64,000 nucleotides of DNA from Zhengitettix transpicula (Eukaryota > Arthropoda > Insecta > Orthoptera > Tetrigidae), in NCBI GenBank assembly GCA_037074705.1, contig JAYJMR010000084.1:48917-112916 (forward strand), read 5' to 3'. This document shows positions 1 to 14,329 of the stretch, one piece after another; the stretch's first letter is position 1; each line of letters begins with the position of its first letter. A program made the position numbers and the translations under genes. The notes under the pieces were generated by a model. The model ran no database searches. It was given only the letters and a program-made list of their open reading frames with translations, and had not been told where the DNA came from.

Positions 1-1570
1 ATATTACGATATATTAATTAATATTAATGGATTAAGATTTTAGAAGTGCTGGTTTGAGTAATTTTTATAAAGAACGAGTCATTTATTATGAAATAAGACT
101 TTGTTATTTGAAGATTCTTGGTTGGTGAAATTCCAAACTTGTCGTCGAAACGTCGAAATATTACGATATATTAATTAATATTAATAGATTAAGATTTTAG
201 AAGTGCAGGTTTGAGTAATTTTCATAATGAACGAATCATTTATTATGAAATAAGACTTTGTTATTTGAAGATTCTTGGTTGGTGAAATTCCAAACTTGTC
301 GTCGAAACGTCGAAATATTACGATATATTAATTAATATTAATAGATTAAGATTTTAGAAGTGCTGGTTTGAGTAATTTTTATAAAGAACGAGTCATTTAT
401 TATGAAATAAGACTTTGTTATTTGAAGATTCGTGGTTGGTGAAATTCCAAACTTGTCGTCGAAACGTCGAAATATTACGATATATTAATTAATATTAATG
501 GATTAAGATTTTAGAAGTGCTGGTTTGAGTAATTTTTATAAAGAACGAGTCATTTATTATGAAATAAGACTTTGTTATTTGAAGATTCTTGGTTGGTGAA
601 ATTCCAAACTTGTCGTCAAAACGTCGAAATATTACGATATATTAATTAATATTAATAGATTAAGATTTTAGAAGTGCAGGTTTGAGTAATTTTCATAAAG
701 AACGAATCATTTATTATGAAATAAGACTTTGTTATTTGAAGATTCTTGGTTGGTGAAATTCCAAACTTGTCGTCGAAACGTCGAAATATTGGGATATATT
801 AATTAATATTAGTAGATTAAGATTTTAGAAGTGCTGGTTTGAGTAATTTTTATAAAGAACGAGTCATTTATTATGAAATAAGACTTTGTTATTTATAGAT
901 TCTTGGTTGGTGAAATTCCAAACTTGTCGTCGAAACGTCGAAATATTACGATATATTAATTAATATTAATGGATTAAGATTTTAGAAGTGCTGGTTTGAG
1001 TAATTTTTATAAAGAACGAGTCATTTATTATGAAATAAGACTTTGTTATTTGAAGATTCTTGGTTGGTGAAATTCCAAACTTGTCGTCGAAACGTCGAAA
1101 TATTACGATATATTAATTAATATTAATAGATTAAGATTTTAGAAGTGCAGGTTTGAGTAATTTTCATAAAGTACGTATCATTTATTATGAAATAAGACTT
1201 TGTTATTTGAAGATTCTTGGTTGGTGAAATTCCAAACTTGTCTTCGAAACGTCGAAATATTGGGATATATTAATTAATATTAATGAATTAAGATTTTAGA
1301 AGTGCAGGTTTGACTACTTTTTATAAAGAACGTATCATTTATTATGAAATAAGACTTTGTTATTTGAAGATTCTTGGTTGGTGAAATTCCAAACTTGTCG
1401 TCGAAACGTCGAAATATTACGATATATTAATTAATATTAATAGATTAAGATTTTAGAAGTGCAGGTTTGAGTAATTTTCATAAAGAACGAATCATTTATT
1501 ATGAAATAAGACTTTGTTATTTGAAGATTCTTGGTTGGTGAAATTCCAAACTTGTCGTCGAAACGTCGAA

Positions 1571-4500
1571 ATATTGGGATATATTAATTAATATTAATAG
1601 ATTAAGATTTTAGAAGTGCTGGTTTGAGTAATTTTTATTAAGAACGAATCATTTATTATGAAATAAGACTTTGTTATTTGAAGATTCTTGGTTGGTGAAA
1701 TTCCAAACTTGTCGTCGAAACGTCGAAATATTACGATATATTAATTAATATTATTAGATTAAGATTTTAGAAGTGCAGGTTTGAGTAATTTTTATAAAGA
1801 ACGAGTCATTTATTATGAAATAAGACTTTGTTATTTATAGATTCTTGGTTGGTGAAATTCCAAACTTGTCGTCGAAACGTCGAAATATTACGATATATTA
1901 ATTAATATTAATGGATTAAGATTTTTGAAGTGCTGGTTTGAGTAATTTTTATAAAGAACGAGTCATTTATTATGAAATAAGACTTTGTTATTTGAAGATT
2001 CTTGGTTGGTGAAATTCCAAACTTGTCGTCGAAACGTCGAAATATTACGATATATTAATTAATATTAATAGATTAAGATTTTAGAAGTTCAGTATTGAGT
2101 AATTTTCATAAAGTACGTATCTTTTATTATGAAATAAGACTTTGTTATTTGAAGATTCTTGGTTGGTGAAATTCCAAACTTGTCGTCGAAACGTCGAAAT
2201 ATTACGATATATTAATTAATATTAATAGATTAAGATTTTAGAAGTGCAGGTTTGAGTAATTTTTATAAAGAACGAGTCATTTATTATGAAATAAGACTTT
2301 GTTATTTATAGATTCTTGGTTGGTGAAATTCCAAACTTGTCGTCGAAACGTCGAAATATTACAAAATATTAATTAATATTAATAGATTAAGATTTTAGAA
2401 GTGCAGGTTTGAGTAATTTTTATAAAGAACGAGTCATTTATTATGAAATAAGACTTTGTTATTTATAGATTCTTGGTTGGTGAAATTCCAAACTTGTCGT
2501 CGAAACGTCGAAATATTACGATATATTAATAAATATTAATAGATTAAGATTTTAGAAGTGCAGGTTTGACTAATTTTTATAAAGAACGTATCATTTATTA
2601 TGAAATAAGACTTTATTATTTGAAGGTTATTGGTTGGTGAAATTCCAAACTTGTCGTCGAAACGTCGAAATATTACGATATATTAATTAATATTAATAGA
2701 TTAAGATTTTAGAAGTGCAGGTTTGAGTAATTTTCATAAAGAACGAATCATTTATTATGAAATAAGACTTTGTTATTTGAAGATTCTTGGTTGGTGAAAT
2801 TCCAAACTTGTCGTCGAAACGTCGAAATATTGGGATATATTAATTAATATTAATAGATTAAGATTTTAGAAGTGCTGGTTTGAGTAATTTTTATAAAGAA
2901 CGAATCATTTATTATGAAATAAGACTTTGTTATTTGAAGATTCTTGGTTGGTGAAATTCCAAACTTGTCGTCGAAACGTCGAAATATTACGATATATTAA
3001 TTAATATTATTAGATTAAGATTTTAGAAGTGCAGGTTTGAGTAATTTTTATAAAGAACGAGTCATTTATTATGAAATAAGACTTTGTTATTTATATATTC
3101 TTGGTTGGTGAAATTCCAAACTTGTCGTCGAAACGTCGAAATATTACGATATATTAATTAATATTAATGGATTAAGATTTTAGAAATGCTGGTTTGAGTA
3201 ATTTTTATAAAGAACGAATCATTTATTATGAAATAAGACTTTGTTATTTGAAGATTCTTGGTTGGTGAAATTCCAAACTTGTCGTCGAAACGTCGAAATA
3301 TTACGATATATTAATTAATATTAATAGATTAAGATTTTAGAAGTGCAGGTTTGAGTAATTTTCATAAAGTACGCATCATTTATTATGAAATAAGACTTTG
3401 TTATTTGAAGATTCTTGGTTGGTGAAATTCCAAACTTGTCGTCGAAACGTCGAAATATTACGATATATTAATTAATATTAATAGATTAAGATTTTAGAAG
3501 TGCAGGTTTGAGTAATTTTTATAAAGAACGAGTCATTTATTATGAAATAAGACTTTGTTATTTATAGATTCTTGGTTGGTGAAATTCCAAACTTGTCGTC
3601 GAAACGTCGAAATATTACGATATATTAATTAATATTAATAGATTAAGATTTTAGAAGTGCAGGTTTGAGTAATTTTTATAAAGAACGAGTCATTTATTAT
3701 GAAATAAGACTTTGTTATTTATAGATTCTTGGTTGGTGAAATTCCAAACTTGTCGTCGAAACGTCGAAATATTACGATATATTAATTAATATTAATAGAT
3801 TAAGATTTTAGAAGTGCAGGTTTGACTAATTTTTATAAAGAACGTATCATTTATTATGAAATAAGACTTTGTTATTTGAAGATTCTTGGTTGGTGAAATT
3901 CCAAACTTGTCGTCGAAACGTCGAAATATTACGATATATTAATTAATATTAATAGATTAAGATTTTAGAAGTGCAGGTTTGAGTAATTTTCATAAAGAAC
4001 GAATCATTTATTATGAAATAAGACTTTGTTATTTGAAGATTCTTGGTTGGTGAAATTCCAAACTTGTCGTCGAAACGTCGAAATATTGGGATATATTAAT
4101 TAATATTAATAGATTAAGATTTTAGAAGTGCTGGTTTGAGTAATTTTTATAAAGAACGAATCATTTATTATGAAATAAGACTTTGTTATTTGAAGATTCT
4201 TGGTTGGTGAAATTCCAAACTTGTCGTCGAAACGTCGAAATATTACGATATATTAATTAATATTATTAGATTAAGATTTTAGAAGTGCAGGTTTGAGTAA
4301 TTTTTATAAAGAACGAGTCATTTATTATGAAATAAGACTTTGTTATTTATAGATTCTTGGTTGGTGAAATTCCAAACTTGTCGTCGAAACGTCGAAATAT
4401 TACGATATATTAATTAATATTAATGGATTAAGATTTTAGAAATGCTGGTTTGAGTAATTTTTATAAAGAACGAATCATTTATTATGAAATAAGACTTTGT

Positions 4501-7500
4501 TATTTGAAGATTCTTGGTTGGTGAAATTCCAAACTTGTCGTCGAAACGTCGAAATATTACGATATATTAATTAATATTAATAGATTAAGATTTTAGAAGT
4601 GCAGGTTTGAGTAATTTTCATAAAGTACGCATCATTTATTATGAAATAAGACTTTGTTATTTGAAGATTCTTGGTTGGTGAAATTCCAAACTTGTCGTCG
4701 AAACGTCGAAATATTACGATATATTAATTAATATTAATAGATTAAGATTTTAGAAGTGCAGGTTTGAGTAATTTTTATAAAGAACGAGTCATTTATTATG
4801 AAATAAGACTTTGTTATTTATAGATTCTTGGTTGGTGAAATTCCAAACTTGTCGTCGAAACGTCGAAATATTACGATATATTAATTAATATTAATAGATT
4901 AAGATTTTAGAAGTGCAGGTTTGAGTAATTTTTATAAAGAACGAGTCATTTATTATGAAATAAGACTTTGTTATTTATAGATTCTTGGTTGGTGAAATTC
5001 CAAACTTGTCGTCGAAACGTCGAAATATTACGATATATTAATTAATATTATTAGATTAAGATTTTAGAAGTGCAGGTTTGACTAATTTTTATAAAGAACG
5101 TATCATTTATTATGAAATAAGACTTTGTTATTTGAAGATTCTTGGTTGGTGAAATTCCAAACTTGTCGTCGAAACGTCGAAATATTACGATATATTAATT
5201 AATATTAATAGATTAAGATTTTAGAAGTGCAGGTTTGAGTAATTTTTATAAAGAACGAGTCATTTATTATGAAATAAGACTTTGTTATTTATACATTCTT
5301 GGTTGGTGAAATTCCAAACTTGTCGTCGAAACGTCGAAATATTACGACATATTAATTAATATTAATAGATTAAGATTTTAGAAGTGCAGGTTTGAGTAAT
5401 TTTTATAAAGAACGAGTCATTTATTATGAAATAAGACTTTGTTATTTATAGATTCTTGGTTGGTGAAATTCCAAACTTGTCGTCGAAACGTCGAAATATT
5501 ACGATATATTAATTAATATTAATAGATTAAGATTTTAGAAGTGCAGGTTTGAGTAATTTTTATAAAGAACGAGTCATTTATTATGAAATAAGACTTTGTT
5601 ATTTATAGATTCTTGGTTGGTGAAATTCCAAACTTGTCGTCGAAACGTCGAAATATTACGAAATATTAATAAATATTAATAGATTAAGATTTTAGAAGTG
5701 CAGGTTTGACTACTTTTTATAAAGAACGTATCATTTATTATGAAATAAGACTTTGTTATTTGAAGATTCTTGGTTGGTGAAATTCCAAACTTGTCGTCGA
5801 AACGTCGAAATATTACGATATATTAATTAATATTAATAGATTAAGATTTTAGAAGTGCAGGTTTGAGTAATTTTCATAAAGAACGAATCATTTATTATGA
5901 AATAAGACTTTGTTATTTGAAGATTCTTGGTTGGTGAAATTCCAAGCTTGTCGTCGAAACGTCGAAATATTGGGATATATTAATTAATATTAATAGATTA
6001 AGATTTTAGAAGTGCTGGTTTGAGTAATTTTTATAAAGAACGAATCATTTATTATGAAATAAGACTTTGTTATTTGAAGATTCTTGGTTGGTGAAATTCC
6101 AAACTTGTCGTCGAAACGTCGAAATATTACGATATATTAATTAATATTATTAGATTAAGATTTTAGAAGTGCAGGTTTGTGTAATTTTTATAAAGAACGA
6201 GTCATTTATTATGAAATAAGACTTTGTTATTTATAGATTCTTGGTTGGTGAAATTCCAAACTTGTCGTCGAAACGTCGAAATATTACGATATATTAATTA
6301 ATATTAATAGATTAAGATTTTAGAAGTGCTGGTTTGAGTAATTTTTATAAAGAACGAGTCATTTATTATGAAATAAGACTTTGTTATTTGAAGATTCTTG
6401 GTTGGTGAAATTCCAAACTTGTCGTCGAAACGTCGAAATATTACGATATATTAATTAATATTAATAGATTAAGATTTTAGAAGTTCAGGTTTGAGTAATT
6501 TTCATAAAGTACGTATCATTTATTATGAAATAAGACTTTGTTATTTGAAGATTCTTGGTTGGTGAAATTCCAAACTTGTCGTCGAAACGTCGAAATATTA
6601 CGATATATTAATTAATATTAATAGATTAAGATTTTAGAAGTGCAGGTTTGAGTAATTTTTATAAAGAACGAGTCATTTATTATGAAATAAGACTTTGTTA
6701 TTTATAGATTCTTGGTTGGTGAAATTCCAAACTTGTCGTCGAAACGTCGAAATATTACGATATATTAATTAATATTAATAGATTAAGATTTTAGAAGTGC
6801 AGGTTTGAGTAATTTTTATAAAGAACGAGTCATTTATTATGAAATAAGACTTTGTTATTTATAGATTGTTGGTTGGTGAAATTCCAAACTTGTCGTCGAA
6901 ACGTCGAAATATTACGATATATTAATAAATATTAATAGATTAAGATTTTAGAAGTGCAGGTTTGACTAATTTTTATAAAGAACGTATCATTTATTATGAA
7001 ATAAGACTTTGTTATTTGAAGATTCTTGGTTGGTGAATTTCCAAACTTGTCGTCGAAACATCGAAATATTACGATATATTAATTAATATTAATAGATTAA
7101 GATTTTAGAAGTGCAGGTTTGAGTATTTTTCATAAAGAACGAATCATTTATTATGAAATAAGACTTTGTTATTTGAAGATTCTTGGTTGGTGAAATTCCA
7201 AACTTGTCGTCGAAACGTCGAAATATTGGGATATATTAATTAATATTAATAGATTAAGATTTTAGAAGTGCTGGTTTGAGTAATTTTTATAAAGAACGAA
7301 TCATTTATTATGAAATAAGACTTTGTTATTTGAAGATTCTTGGTTGGTGAAATTCCAAACTTGTCGTCGAAACGTCGAAATATTACGATATATTAATTAA
7401 TATTATTAGATTAAGATTTTAGAAGTGCAGGTTTGAGTAATTTTTATAAAGAACGAGTCATTTATTATGAAATAAGACTTTGTTATTTATAGATTCTTGG

Positions 7501-9420
7501 TTGGTGAAATTCCAAACTTGTCGTCGAAACGTCGAAATATTACGATATATTAATTAATATTAATGGATTAAGATTTTAGAAATGCTGGTTTGAGTAATTT
7601 TTATAAAGAACGAATCATTTATTATGAAATAAGACTTTGTTATTTGAAGATTCTTGGTTGGTGAAATTCCAAACTTGTCGTCGAAACGTCGAAATATTAC
7701 GATATATTAATTAATATTAAAAGATTAAGATTTTAGAAGTGCAGGTTTGAGTAATTTTCATAAAGTACGCATCATTTATTATGAAATAAGACTTTGTTAT
7801 TTGAAGATTCTTGGTTGGTGAAATTCCAAACTTGTCGTCGAAACGTCGAAATATTACGATATATTAATTAATATTAATAGATTAAGATTTTAGAAGTGCA
7901 CGTTTGAGTAATTTTTATAAAGAACGAGTCATTTATTATGAAATAAGACTTTGTTATTTATAGATTCTTGGTTGGTGAAATTCCAAACTTGTCGTCGAAA
8001 CGTCGAAATATTACGATATATTAATTAATATCAATAGATTAAGATTTTAGAAGTGCAGGTTTGAGTAATTTTTATAAAGAACGAGTCATTTATTATGAAA
8101 TAAGACTTTGTTATTTATAGATTCTTGGTTGGTGAAATTCCAAACTTGTCGTCGAAACGTCGAAATATTACGATATATTAATTAATATTAATAGATTAAG
8201 ATTTTAGAAGTGCAGGTTTGACTAATTTTTATAAAGAACGTATCATTTATTATGAAATAAGACTTTGTTATTTGAAGATTCTTGGTTGGTGAAATTCCAA
8301 ACTTGTCGTCGAAACGTCGAAATATTACGATATATTAATTAATATTAATAGATTAAGATTTTAGAAGTGCAGGTTTGAGTAATTTTCATAAAGAACGAAT
8401 CATTTATTATGAAATAAGACTTTGTTATTTGAAGATTCTTGGTTGGTGAAATTCCAAACTTGTCGTCGAAACGTCGAAATATTGGGATATATTAATTAAT
8501 ATTAATAGATTAAGATTTTAGAAGTGCTGGTTTGAGTAATTTTTATAAAGAACGAATCATTTATTATGAAATAAGACTTTGTTATTTGAAGATTCTTGGT
8601 TGGTGAAATTCCAAACTTGTCGTCGAAACGTCGAAATATTACAATATATTAATTAATATTAATAGATTAAGATTTTAGAAGTGCAGGTTTGAGTAATTTT
8701 CATAAAGTACGCATCATTTATTATGAAATAAGACTTTGTTATTTGAAGATTCTTGGTTGGTGAAATTCCAAACTTGTCGTCGAAACGTCGAAATATTACG
8801 ATATATTAATTAATATTAATAGATTAAGATTTTAGAAGTGCAGGTTTGAGTAATTTTTATAAAGAACGAGTCATTTATTATGAAATAAGACTTTGTTGTT
8901 TATAGATTCTTGGTTGGTGAAATTCCAAACTTGTGGTCGAAACGTCGAAATATTACGATATATTAATTAATATTAATAGATTAAGATTTTAGAAGTGCAG
9001 GTTTGAGTAATTTTTATAAAGAACGAGTCATTTATTATGAAATAAGACTTTGTTATTTATAGATTCTTGGTTGGTGAAATTCCAAACTTGTCGTCGAAAC
9101 GTCGAAATATTACGATATATTAATTAATATTAATAGATTAAGATTTTAGAAGTGCAGGTTTGACTAATTTTTATAAAGAACGTTTCATTTATTATGAAAT
9201 AAGACTTTGTTATTTGAAGATTCTTGGTTGGTGAAATTCCAAACTTGTCGTCGAAACGTCGAAATATTACGATATATTAATTAATATTAATAGATTAAGA
9301 TTTTAGAAGTGCAGGTTTGAGTAATTTTCATAAAGAACGAATCATTTATTATGAAATAAGACTTTGTTATTTGAAGATTCTTGGTTGGTGAAATTCCAAA
9401 CTTGTCGCCGAAACGTCGAA
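1571..9420 (+). repeat. 8-monomer higher-order repeat (1256 bp) and derivatives
   Basis: Monomers starting ATATTGGG followed by GCTGG and GAATC recur at 1571, 2827, 4083, 5967, 7223, 8479 and 9421; spacings are 1256, 1256, 1884, 1256, 1256 and 942 bp, that is 8, 8, 12, 8, 8 and 6 monomers. Variants keep their order: m1 GGG/GCTGG/GAATC; m2 ATTATTAG with TTTATAG; m3 often AATGG and AGAAATGCTGG; m4 CATAAAGTACGC/TATC; m5 and m6 TTTATAG; m7 GACTAA with GTATC; m8 CATAAAGAACGAATC. The 12-mer repeats a block resembling m5-m8, and the 6-mer lacks m2 and m3. This is the classic product of unequal exchange in register. Confidence 0.93.
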
Positions 9421-10199
9421 ATATTGGGATATATTAATTAATATTAATAGATTAAGATTTTAGAAGTGCTGGTTTGAGTAATTTTTATAAAGAACGAATC
9501 ATTTATTATGAAATAAGACTTTGTTATTTGAAGATTCTTGGTTGGTGAAATTCCAAACTTCTCGTCGAAACGTCGAAATATTACGATATATTAATTAATA
9601 TTAATAGATTAAGATTTTAGAAGTGCAGGTTTGAGTAATTTTCATAAAGAACGAATCATTTATTATGAAATAAGACTTTGTTATTTGAAGATTCTTGGTT
9701 TGGTGAAATTCCAAACTTGTCGTCGAAACGTCGAAATATTGGGATATATTAATTAATATTAATAGATAAAGATTTTAGAAGTGCTGGTTTGAGTAATTTT
9801 ATAAAGAACGAGTCATTTATTATGAAATAAGACTTTGTTATTTAAAGATTCTTGGTTGGTGAAATTCCAAACTTGTCGTCGAAACGTCGAAATATTACGA
9901 TATATTAATTAATATTAATAGATTAAGATTTTAGAAGTGCAGGTTTGAGTAATTTTCATAAAGTACGTATCATTTATTATGAAATAAGACTTTGTTATTT
10001 GAAGATTCTTGGTTGGTGAAATTCCAAATTTGTAGTCGAAACGTCGAAATATTACGATATATTAATTAATATTAATAGATTAAGATTTTAGAAGTGCAGG
10101 TTTGACTAATTTTTATAAAAAACGTATCATTTATTATGAAATAAGACTTTGTTATTTGAAGATTCTTGGTTGGTGAAATTCCAAACTTGTCGTCGAAAC

Positions 10200-13100
10200 G
10201 TCGAAATATTACGATATATTAATTAATATTAATAGATTAAGATTTTAGATGTGCAGGTTTGAGTAATTTTTATAAAGAACGTATCATTTATTATGAAATA
10301 AGACTTTGGTTTTTGAAGATTCTTGGTTGGTGAAATTCCAAACTTGTCGTCGAAACGCCGAAATATTGGGATATACTAATTAATATTAATGAATTAAGAT
10401 TTTAGAAGTGCAGGTTTGAGTAATTTTCATAAAGTACGTATCATTTATTATGAAATTAGACTTTGTTATTTGAAGATTCTTGGTTGGTGAAATTCCAAAC
10501 TTGTCGTCGAAACGTCGAAATATTGGGATATATTAATTAATATTAATGGATTAAGATTTTAGAAGTGCAGGTTTGAGTAATTTTCATAAAGAACGTATCA
10601 TTTATTATGAAATAAGACTTTGTTATTTGAAGATTCTTGGTTGGTGAAATTCCAAACTTGTCGTCGAAACGTCGAAATATTGGGATATATTAATTATTAT
10701 TAATAGATTAAGATTTTAGAAGTGCAGGTTTGAGTAATTTTTATAAAGAACGAGTCATTTATTATGAAATAAGACTTTGTTATTTGAAGATTCTTGGTTG
10801 GTGAAATTCCAAACTTGTCGTCGAAACGTCGAAATATTACGATATATTAATTAATATTAATAGATTAAGATTTTAGAAGTGCAGGTTTGAGTAATTTTCA
10901 TAAAGTACGTATCATTTATTATGAAATAAGACTTTGTTATTTGAAGATTCTTGGTTGGTGAAATTCCAAACTTGTCGTCGAAACGTCGAAATATTACGAT
11001 ATATTAATTAATATTAATAGATTAAGATTTTAGAAGTGCAGGTTTGAGTAATTTTTATAAAGAACGTATCATTTATTATGAAATAAGACTTTGTTATTTG
11101 AAGATTCTTGGTTGGTGAAATTCCAAACTTGTCGTCGAAACGTCGAAATATTGGGATATATTAATTATTATTAATAGATTAAGATTTTAGAAGTGCAGGT
11201 TTGAGTAATTTTTATAAAGAACGAGTCATTTATTATGAAATAAGACTTTGTTATTTGAAGATTCTTGGTTGGTGAAATTCCAAACTTGTCGTCGAAACGT
11301 CGAAATATTACGATATATTAATTAATATTAATAGATTAAGATTTTAGAAGTGCAGTTTTGAGTAATTTTTATAAAGAACGTATCATTTATTATGAAATAA
11401 GACTTTGTTATTTGAAGATTCTTGGTTGGTGAAATTCCAAACTTGTCATCGAAACGTCGAAATATTACGATATATTAATTAATATTAATAGATTAAGATT
11501 TTAGAAGTGCAGGTTTGAGTAATTTTCATAAAGTACGTATCATTTATTATGAAATAAGACTTTGTTATTTGAAGATTCTTGGTTGGTGAAATTCCAAACT
11601 TGTCGTCGAAACGTCGAAATATTACGATATATTAATTAATATTAATAGATTAAGATTTTAGAAGTGCAGGTTTGAGTAATTTTTATAAAGAACGAGTCAT
11701 TTATTATGAAATAAGACTTAGTTATTTGAAGATTCTTGTTGGTGAAATTCCAAACTTGTCGTCGAAACGTCGAAATATTACGATATATTAATTAATATTT
11801 ATAGATTAAGATTTTAGAAGTGCAGGTTTGACTAATTTTTATAAAGAACGAGTCATTTATTATGAAATAAGACTTTGTTATTTGAAGATTCTTGGTTGGT
11901 GAAATTCCAAACTTGTCGTCGAAACGTCGAAATATTACGATATATTAATTAATATTAATAGATTAAGATTTTAGATGTGCAGGTTTGAGTAATTTTTATA
12001 AAGAACGTATCATTTATTATGAAATAAGACTTTGGTTTTTGAAGATTCTTGGTTGGTGAAATTCCAAACTTGTCGTCGAAACGCCGAAATATTGGGATAT
12101 ACTAATTAATATTAATGAATTAAGATTTTAGAAGTGCAGGTTTGAGTAATTTTCATAAAGTACGTATCATTTATTATGAAATTAGACTTTGTTATTTGAA
12201 GATTCTTGGTTGGTGAAATTCCAAACTTGTCGTCGAAACGTCGAAATATTGGGATATATTAATTAATATTAATGAATTAAGATTTTAGAAGTGCAGGTTT
12301 GAGTAATTTTCACGTATCATTTATTATGAAATAAGACTTTGTTATTTGAAGATTCTTGGTTGGTGAAATTCCAAACTTGTCGTCGAAACGTCGAAATATT
12401 GGGATATATTAATTATTATCAATAGATTAAGATTTTAGAAGTGCAGGTTTGAGTAATTTTTATAAAGAACGAGTCATTTATTATGAAATAAGACTTTGTT
12501 ATTTGAAGATTCTTGGTTGGTGAAATTCCAAACTTGTCGTCGAAACGTCGAAATATTACGATATATTAATTAATATTAATAGATTAAGATTTTAGAAGTG
12601 CAGGTTTGAGTAATTTTCATAAAGTACGTATCATTTATTATGAAATAAGACTTTGTTATTTAAAGATTCTTGGTTGGTGAAATTCCAAACTTGTCGTCGA
12701 AACGTCGAAATATTACGATATATTAATTAATATTAATAGATTAAGATTTTAGAAGTGCAGGTTTGACTAATTTTTATAAAGAACGAGTCATTTATTATGA
12801 AATAAGACTTTGTTATTTGAAGATTCTTGGTTGGTGAAATTCCAAACTTGTCGTCGAAACGTCGAAATATTGGGATATATTAATTAATATTAATGAATTA
12901 AGATTTTAGAAGTGCAGGTTTGAGTAATTTTTATAAAGAACGAGTCATTTATTATGAAATAAGACTTTGTTATTTGAAGATTCTTGGTTGGTGAAATTCC
13001 AAACTTGTCGTCGAAACGTCGAAATATTGGGATATATTAATTATTATTAATAGATTAAGATTTTAGAAGTGCAGGTTTGAGTAATTTTTATAAAGAACGA

Positions 13101-13800
13101 GTCATTTATTATGAAATAAGACTTTGTTATTTGAAGATTCTTGGTTGGTGAAATTCCAAACTTGTCGTCGAAACGTCGAAATATTACGATATATTAATTA
13201 ATATTAATAGATTAAGATTTTAGAAGTGCAGGTTTGAGTAATTTTTATAAAGAACGTATCATTTATTATGAAATAAGACTTTGTTATTTGAAGATTCTTG
13301 GTTGGTGAAATTCCAAACTTGTCATCGAAACGTCGAAATATTACGATATATTAATTAATATTAATAGATTAAGATTTTAGAAGTGCAGGTTTGAGTAATT
13401 TTCATAAAGTACGTATCATTTATTATGAAATAAGACTTTGTTATTTGAAGATTCTTGGTTGGTGAAATTCCAAACTTGTCGTCGAAACGTCGAAATATTA
13501 CGATATATTAATTAATATTAATAGATTAAGATTTTAGAAGTGCAGGTTTGAGTAATTTTTATAAAGAACGAGTCATTTATTATGAAATAAGACTTAGTTA
13601 TTTGAAGATTCTTGGTTGGTGAAATTCCAAACTTGTCGTCGAAACGTCGAAATATTACGATATATTAATTAATATTTATAGATTAAGATTTTAGAAGTGC
13701 AGGTTTGACTAATTTTTATAAAGAACGAGTCATTTATTATGAAATAAGACTTTGTTATTTGAAGATTCTTGGTTGGTGAAATTCCAAACTTGTCGTCGAA
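10200..13800 (+). repeat. 11/12-monomer segmental duplication in the satellite
   Basis: A distinctive run (ACTTTGGTTTTTGAAG, then AACGCCGAAATATTGGG with ATACTAATT, then ATGAAATTAGAC) occurs at about 10301 and again at about 12027, an offset of 1726 bp (11 monomers minus 1 bp). Further on, CTTGTCATCG (about 11447 and 13321) and GACTTAGTTATTTG (about 11714 and 13590) repeat at about 1875 bp (12 monomers, less an 8-bp deletion near 12312). Boundaries are approximate. Confidence 0.8.
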
Positions 13801-14329
13801 ACGTCGAAATATTACGATATATTAATTAATATTAATAGATTAAGATTTTAGAAGTGCAGGTTTGAGTAATTTTCATAAAATAACGTATCATTTATTATGA
13901 AATAAGACTTTGTTATTTGAAGATTCTTGGTTGGTGAAATTCCAAACTTGTCGTCGAAACGTAGAAATATTGGGATATATTAATTATTATTAATAGATTA
14001 AGATTTTAGAAGTGCAGGTTTGAGTAATTTTTAGAAAGAACGAGTCATTTATTATGAAATAAGACTTTGTTATTTGAAGATTCTTGGTTTGGTGAAATTC
14101 CAAACTTGTCGTCGAAACGTCGAAATATTGGGTTATATTAATTAATATTAATGAATTAAGATTTTAGAACTGCAGGTTTGAGTAATTTTCATAAAGTACG
14201 TATCATTTATTATGAAATAAGACTTTGTTATTTGAAGATTCTTGGTTGGTGAAATTCCAAACTTGTCGTCGAAACGTCGAAATATTACGATATATTAATT
14301 AATATTAGTAGATTAAGATTTTAGAAGTG

